In this document: positions 58,690-64,000 of the stretch, piece after piece
Layout: each line of letters starts with the position of its first letter
Numbering within the stretch: position 1 is the stretch's first letter
Assembly (NCBI GenBank): GCA_003615045.1
Contig: ML014119.1
Coordinates: 124,001 to 188,000, forward strand
Direction: 5' to 3'
DNA length: 64,000 bases
Source of the DNA: Caulochytrium protostelioides
Taxonomy: Eukaryota; Chytridiomycota; Caulochytriomycetes; Caulochytriales; Caulochytriaceae
Position numbers and translations under genes: made by a program
Notes under the pieces: model-generated
Seen by the model: the letters and a program-made list of their open reading frames with translations, nothing else
Told to the model about the DNA's origin: nothing
The model's database searches: none

Positions 58690-59250
58690 TTAGGCTGTGG
58701 CGGCCGCCGGCGCTGCCGAAGCAGATGCCGAGGTGCTCGCGCTGGCGGCACGGGCATCGCGCTGGGCACGCTTGGCCTTCCAGTCATCGACGGCACGCTT
58801 GACGGCGTCCTCGGCGAGCATCGAGCAGTGGAGCTTGACGGGCGGCAGGCAAAGCTCGCGGGCCAAGTCCTGGTTGCGGACCTTGCCGGCGACGCCCTCG
58901 ACGTCCATGTTGAGCACCTTCGTTGTGGCGAGGCTCGACGACGCGATGGCGCTGCCACAGCCGTACGTCTTGAACTTGACGTCGGCGATCTTGCCCGTGG
59001 CGGGATCGACGCGGATCTGAAGACGCATCACGTCGCCGCACGCGGGCGCGCCGACAAGACCGGTGCCGACGTCCGGATCGTTTTTGTTCATCGTGCCGAC
59101 ATTGCGCGGGCGCTCGTAGTGGTCGATGACGTTCTGGTGGTAGGCACGGACGCCCACGGCGGTAGCCGCCGGACGCAGGCTAGCGGTCGTCCATGCGGAC
59201 AGGGGCGCAGCAGGGCGCGAGAATGTCCGGAGAGCCGAACGAGAGAACAT
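58690..59250 (-). CDS. ISU1: ISCU/ISU1, mitochondrial Fe-S cluster scaffold
   Basis: 186 codons from ATG 59250 (MFSRSALRTFSRPAAPL), which begins an Arg/Ser-rich mitochondrial presequence; an ATG 46 codons upstream precedes a less typical leader. The core is intact: YHQNVIDHYERPRNVGTMNK, GAPACGDVMRLQI (first ligand Cys and the conserved Asp), KTYGCGSAIASSS (second Cys), LPPVKLHCSMLAEDAVK (the LPPVK motif for the Hsp70/J-protein chaperones and the third Cys). It builds [2Fe-2S] clusters with the Nfs1-Isd11-frataxin complex. The only oddity is a ~22-residue Ala/Ser C-terminal tail; human ISCU is 167 residues. Confidence 0.97.
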   Translation of the reverse strand: MFSRSALRTFSRPAAPLSAWTTASLRPAATAVGVRAYHQNVIDHYERPRNVGTMNKNDPDVGTGLVGAPACGDVMRLQIRVDPATGKIADVKFKTYGCGSAIASSSLATTKVLNMDVEGVAGKVRNQDLARELCLPPVKLHCSMLAEDAVKRAVDDWKAKRAQRDARAASASTSASASAAPAAATA

Positions 59251-59494
59251 GGCGGTAAGTAATAACGGGTGGCCTGAAGAAAAAAGTATCCGACGTGATT
59301 GCTGGTTATCGTTCCATGTAGAGACGAGGATCGAGGCAATATGGTACAATCTTGCAGCGTGTTTCGTCAAAGCGCCACGATACAACAAGTACCGTTACCA
59401 CGTGCACCCCATGTGCCCGTATCGGCGGCAGTCTGCAGTGAATGCGGCAAATCCACCCGCAGTAAAGAACGGGACTGGTCCCGTGGCGACGATG

Positions 59495-59528
<34 letters not shown>

Positions 59529-60599
59529 AGGTCACTCGCGATGAAAGCCGGCCCCTTCAGCCACGTCGACTGGGGCGCCTTTGGGAAGGGCGGTCTTCCT
59601 AGCGATGGCGGTCTCTGGGGCCGTCCCACGGTTTTCCTCCCGGAGCGGGGGACCTGTCGGCCGGGCGTTCCCCGCCACCGATGGATGCCAAAAACGGGCG
59701 ATTCCGGCAACCGTGCGACGACGGCAGGGCCGCGGGGCTGAGCGCCGAGTGGCTCAGACGCGCGTGGCTGAGCCCTGCGTGGCTTTGATAAGGCCACGGC
59801 GAGATGACGTCGCGTTGGCCCCGCGGGTGCCGCCGAACCCCCCGGAAGAAGCTTTTCGGGGCCCCGCTCACGCCGGCGGGGACCGTGGCGGCCTGACCTC
59901 CCCTGCCGGCGGGGTCAGGTGAGCCGGCCGGGTGGATGCGGACAACGGAGGAGTCGCCACCCCCCGATCACGAGTCACGTTCCACCGATCAGGGGTCGCG
60001 GAGTATACTTCGCACGGTTCCACGGATGACCCAAGCACCGCCAAGCACTGCTCCGAGGCAGAACGATCGACCCTCTCGGTCGGGGTGCTGACGCCACGTG
60101 CCGCATGCTGATGTTCCATGTACGCACAGTCATGCATCAGCAACCATCGACGGCTTGTGGGAATAGTCACACGTTGTCTTTTGTTTGTATATTGTCTCGT
60201 TGAACCCGTCCACAGCATCCCCGCTTTGCATTCCTTTGTCCCGCAGGCCAGCGTTTTGGGTCGCGTCATCAACGCCCGCCTGCCGTTCGTTCCCGTTTGG
60301 GGTTTTCTTCACCAGGTCGTCGTGCTTCGTCGGTGGGATAAGGCACGGATGGCGTGGCGATCGATCAAGCCGTTCGATTTTCATTAAGGCTCGTTTGCCT
60401 GCTCGCCGTCTTACCGACCGATCAATCGGACAGGCCGCCACGAGAGGCCACGCGAATCAGCAGGGCCGATTCGTGTCGCACCGAGCGAGAACTGGATCAT
60501 GGGGCCGCTCCAGCGTGTATACCCTCCAGTGCCGCGCCCCATTGATCGATCGATCTTGTCTCCCGCACGTCCACGTCGCCATCGACGACGCATGCCAGG
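59251..60599. other. Intergenic region, ISCU to PAS gene
   Basis: 1.35 kb. It contains a (GCC)n run (59492-59525), imperfect repeats of GTGGCTCAGAC/GTGGCTGAGCC (about 59748-59785), and GATCGATCGAT (60543-60553). Short frames lack domain features. The region is probably the promoters of both flanking genes, which diverge. Confidence 0.5.
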
Positions 60600-63500
60600 A
60601 TGACATCAGAGCACCCTGTTAACGGTCCATGCGATGCAGTCAACCCCGTCGAGCGTCGTTCGGCGTCGGCAAAGGCCGGTCGGGCTTACAATCGCGACAT
60701 GGATGAGATCGATCATCGCCATCCGTCTGACCAACGTCATCAACTGCCGTCACACCCTGGACCCCATCATTGCCAGCATCAGCATCAGCATCAGTACCCA
60801 GTACGGCATAAACCCCCCCGGGATGCTAGCGTCAATGTCGGAGTCGAAATGACACCACCGACGTCTACACCGTCGGCTGGGCCGGTTGAAACCGTCGCCC
60901 CCCGGGCCGAGTCGCCTACGGCTCATGGGGAGAACCGCGCGTTGTCTCTGCTCGATGAAAGCAGCACCTCCGCCTCGCATGATCCGCCCAAACCGCTCCC
61001 GCTCAACGAGTGCTTCTGGGCATTTATTGGATCGCGCACCTATGAATTTTGGGTGCTGCCCGTCGAAATTCAGCAGCGTCTCACCAAGCTCGCCCAGTCC
61101 GAGCCAGCCCAACAAACCGGTCTCATGACGGATGTCGTGGGTCGCAGCCTTACCGAGTTCCTTCATCCGGACGACGCGGCACTGCTGCGAGGCAACAATG
61201 ATGCGCTAATGGATCTCAAGAACATGACCGGGCACCAAGTCACGTGTCGGACGCCGCGGCTCCCCGACGCGGTCGATTCCCTCATCAACTTTCCGGAGCC
61301 AAAGGCGCAGTCACCGCTGCCGCATCCCCGCGATGATCCGGATGCCGATGATCCTTTAGACGCCGAGTCAACGACGCGTCGCTTTGTCGCTCAGCATTAC
61401 TTTAACTCGGCGCGACGCGAGCCACCATCGCCGCGATCATCGGACACAGTTTCGCTCGTTGACGACTCGGCACCTCCCTCCTCGCCTTCCGGTCCGCTTT
61501 TATTCAGCGGCAACGCTACGCCCGCACAAGACCCACCATCACGTGCTGACTCGCTGCCTTCGTCATCAGGAGGCTCGGCGCCGGTGGCGGTGGCCTCGCC
61601 GACGATCATTCATGCCACACCAGGATACCGCGACATTTGCGTGTGGCTGCTCCCCATCGATGCGGTGCTCGCGCTTTGCTTCGTGCATATCGGCGATGTC
61701 TGCTTGTCCGGCGACCGCGTCTGCCCGCGGCAGTATGATGCGTCCTTGACCTTGTCAAGCATTCACGATCTCGAGATGAGCGAGGGCTGGCAGCGGGAAA
61801 TGGAATACCGATTGCGCCAACGGCAAACCGCGGAACTCGAACAGGATGCATCAATGGAAGGTCGTGCCTTTCATACCCTGGAAGGCCCGGGCAGAGGTGA
61901 GCGCGACCCGCGCGGCTCCGATAAGGAATCATCACGCTCCAATGGAATGATAAAGACCAAGAAGCGGGTCTGGGCGCCATCCCGGGCTCCTCTCTTTCAT
62001 GGCCTCGATCTCGCGGAACCTGCGCCTGATTACTCGCGTGTTTTTAACTTGGTGAGTCAGGATGAGTTCCTCGTCTTTTCCTACCCGTCTGAACGGATTA
62101 TGCGATCCCATGGTCTCGATCTCGCGCCTGCCATCGGCAAACCGACACTCGCTCTGTTCACCGCCTCGGACTGGACACGTTGGTGCCATGCCATGCGGTT
62201 CTTCCGTCTCCAGTTCCAGATGCGGATGACGGGACGCGATGGCAAGCATGGCAAGGATGAACAGGATGGCGCGGGTGCTTCAGGCCGTGCCGGTGACTAC
62301 CGCGATCCGAAATGCGATGCTTTAATCGACTACGAACGTCACCAGCTGCAGCTCGAAGGCATCTTTATCAACAACATGTTGCTATACTGGCATCACCACT
62401 TGGGTAGCACCTACGGTCAAGTCCGCGAACTCAAGACGAAGCAACCACGTCGCCAGTTGCCCGAAAGCTTGCTGGCCTCAGGCCGAATTCGCTACCAGGA
62501 TCCCGCCGTACAACATCAGCGGACGCCGCCGCGCCCGATCGCGCCCTCCTCCACAGCGACGTCTGTCGCCACAACACCTTCGCGGTTTTACACTGCCTTA
62601 GCCGCTCATGCACCGTCTGTTTCATGGACACCCCAAGGGACCGATGCCTCCAACATGACGACGCCGTCATCCTCTTCGGCCGCCACGGCGGTGGACGTGA
62701 CCGCCTCGCCGTCGCCATCATCGCATGACGACTTTCCTCGCGAGAGCGTCTGCATACCCTTTGGTCGCTACATATTTTGTGTCACTCAACGTTATGTTGA
62801 AGAGAAAAGTACGTCCATGCCCAGCAACCCCGAGAAACAAGCACTAGCAGAGGAAGACGCGCCGTCGCCGCATGACCTTCCTGAGCATACGTCTGCCAAA
62901 ACGAGCGCTGCGACCACGACGATGGGCATGGTGCCGACGCCGGCGTCCAGCACGGGGGCTTCGTCACAGCCCGTCGCGGTGGCCCCAATCGACCCTCCGT
63001 CTTTCGGGCCTGACGCGGGGTATGATGTGCATACGGACCTCGGTGGCGGTCCTGACCCGTCGTTTGGCGTGGATCATCACGATCATAGTCTCGCTGACCA
63101 CGGCAAGGATAGCACACGCCATTCGCCTTGGCGGCAGGGACGACAGGAACCTCTCCACGAGGCTAACTTTGCAGGACTGATGGACTCGCTCTCCGTTTCA
63201 GACCGGTCAGGATATCACCAGCCGGCTTACCCGCCGAATCACCCGCCAGGTTATGAGATGCACTCCTTTTCTCTAGATGATCCACCTCCGCGCATGAGTG
63301 CGCCATCGATGGCGCCAAGGCCGATGGTGCGGGGCCCACCGCTTCCATCGATGAGAGCCAGGGCCTCGACACCCCGTCGAGCCGTCCGGCCAGATGGATC
63401 TCCGGAGTGGCGGCCCACGGATCCAACCGACGCGGCGATCCTTCAGCGCTGCCCTGCCCATCCCACGAGCATGGCAACGATGCCCCCCGTGTCCCATGGG

Positions 63501-64000
63501 CCGATCATTCCTGATGGCTATCGATTGGCAGAGTTACACGACATGGCCAACGTTCGTCCTTCTCCGCCCCCACATGCGCAGTCGCTCTTATACCCTCCAT
63601 CACATCCCCAGACACTCCATCACCCGCATCAACATTCATATACCCTCGCGCCGGCTCCTGTGCCCCCGTTCTCGCCGATCGCAGCGGATTTACCATCCTA
63701 TCCACACCATTCGCCGCATCCGCATCATCATCTTCACGCACTACCCGCGGCTGATATGTACGCGATGCACGCCGCCCAGCCCGATCCCTGGGACAATGGA
63801 TCGTCGCTGGGCTCCTCGCACAGCGAGTATCCTTCTGTGCCCATGATGAACAAACACCAGCCTGTCCGGCCTTCGCCACTAGCCGGGCCGCCGTCGCACA
63901 TCGGGGGCGATTCCGTTCCAGCGCCGGTACTCCCGCTGACAATGCCGCCACCACCCCAGTTTGGCATCACGTTGCAGTCCGAACCGCTTCCCTCGCCGCA
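60600..64000 (+). CDS. PAS-domain regulatory protein (partial, C-terminus off window)
   Basis: The frame is open from 60546 to the right edge with no stop. ATG 60600 (MTSEHPVNG) is the first candidate start and ATG 60699 (MDEIDHRHP, G at -3 and +4) the second; at least 1133 residues. A PAS-like unit is seen at about 137-200 (CFWAFIGSRTYEFWVLP, then GRSLTEFLHPDDAALL). A partner strand pair lies at about 344-370 (DICVWLLPIDAVLALCFVHIGDVC). A second PAS-like unit spans about 479-540 (FNLVSQDEFLVFSYPSER, GKPTLALFTASDWTRWCHAMRFFR). Another short strand, PFGRYIFCVTQRYV, lies near 720. The rest is Ser/Pro/His-rich. The GxSLxxFLHPDD signature resembles fungal white-collar-type sensors and transcription factors, which often end in a GATA finger; any such finger would lie beyond the window. 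Confidence 0.65.
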   Translation, partial: MTSEHPVNGPCDAVNPVERRSASAKAGRAYNRDMDEIDHRHPSDQRHQLPSHPGPHHCQHQHQHQYPVRHKPPRDASVNVGVEMTPPTSTPSAGPVETVAPRAESPTAHGENRALSLLDESSTSASHDPPKPLPLNECFWAFIGSRTYEFWVLPVEIQQRLTKLAQSEPAQQTGLMTDVVGRSLTEFLHPDDAALLRGNNDALMDLKNMTGHQVTCRTPRLPDAVDSLINFPEPKAQSPLPHPRDDPDADDPLDAESTTRRFVAQHYFNSARREPPSPRSSDTVSLVDDSAPPSSPSGPLLFSGNATPAQDPPSRADSLPSSSGGSAPVAVASPTIIHATPGYRDICVWLLPIDAVLALCFVHIGDVCLSGDRVCPRQYDASLTLSSIHDLEMSEGWQREMEYRLRQRQTAELEQDASMEGRAFHTLEGPGRGERDPRGSDKESSRSNGMIKTKKRVWAPSRAPLFHGLDLAEPAPDYSRVFNLVSQDEFLVFSYPSERIMRSHGLDLAPAIGKPTLALFTASDWTRWCHAMRFFRLQFQMRMTGRDGKHGKDEQDGAGASGRAGDYRDPKCDALIDYERHQLQLEGIFINNMLLYWHHHLGSTYGQVRELKTKQPRRQLPESLLASGRIRYQDPAVQHQRTPPRPIAPSSTATSVATTPSRFYTALAAHAPSVSWTPQGTDASNMTTPSSSSAATAVDVTASPSPSSHDDFPRESVCIPFGRYIFCVTQRYVEEKSTSMPSNPEKQALAEEDAPSPHDLPEHTSAKTSAATTTMGMVPTPASSTGASSQPVAVAPIDPPSFGPDAGYDVHTDLGGGPDPSFGVDHHDHSLADHGKDSTRHSPWRQGRQEPLHEANFAGLMDSLSVSDRSGYHQPAYPPNHPPGYEMHSFSLDDPPPRMSAPSMAPRPMVRGPPLPSMRARASTPRRAVRPDGSPEWRPTDPTDAAILQRCPAHPTSMATMPPVSHGPIIPDGYRLAELHDMANVRPSPPPHAQSLLYPPSHPQTLHHPHQHSYTLAPAPVPPFSPIAADLPSYPHHSPHPHHHLHALPAADMYAMHAAQPDPWDNGSSLGSSHSEYPSVPMMNKHQPVRPSPLAGPPSHIGGDSVPAPVLPLTMPPPPQFGITLQSEPLPSP

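Overview
The window is nuclear DNA of a eukaryote, most likely an early-diverging (chytrid-like) fungus. Fourteen complete protein-coding genes and two genes cut by the window edges can be read, and every one is a single uninterrupted reading frame with no coding intron visible. The gene set combines a fungal-type SLM1/RGC1-like BAR+PH protein with components that budding yeast lacks: ROD/KNTC1, TRAPPC12, KAT14 and a probable augmin subunit. The fungal assignment is inference. By eye, base composition is moderate GC from 1 to about 20 kb, very GC-rich from about 20 to 59 kb with many Ala/Pro/Ser/Gly low-complexity insertions, and moderate again after 60 kb.

Layout. 1-3497 (-) ROD/KNTC1-like, C-terminus off the window; 5419-8301 (+) SLM1/RGC1-like; 9253-11920 (-) a cell-surface VWA protein with a mucin-like Thr stalk, one membrane span and two NPLY motifs, crossed by a 10-N assembly gap. 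From 11921 to 15793 lies the accessory stretch: a broken Fanzor (eukaryotic TnpB-like) nuclease gene and two dispersed repeat blocks. Then come TRAPPC12 (15794-18046, +), a secreted six-cysteine orphan (18883-19578, +), VPS11 (20453-24256, +), TIM50 (24962-26533, +), KAT14 (27076-30579, +), a HAUS8/QWRF-like augmin subunit (30632-32059, -), MAD1 (32687-36076, -), PLRG1/PRP46 (36777-38693, -), ESA1/TIP60 (39929-41551, +), a cytosolic L-asparaginase with ankyrin repeats (42194-44704, +), URB1/NPA1 (45078-52445, +), VPS35 (52686-57734, -), ISCU/ISU1 (58690-59250, -), and a PAS-domain protein running off the right edge (60600-64000, +).

How the genes relate. Several belong to shared processes although they are not an operon: ROD and MAD1 (kinetochore corona and spindle checkpoint) plus the augmin candidate (spindle microtubule nucleation); VPS11, VPS35 and TRAPPC12 (endosomal and Golgi traffic); KAT14 and ESA1 (histone acetyltransferases); TIM50 and ISCU (mitochondria). 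KAT14 and the augmin candidate are tail-to-tail with 52 bp between stop codons. The most unusual items are the Fanzor relic, the repeat blocks found in opposite order at two loci, and the VWA/NPLY surface protein.
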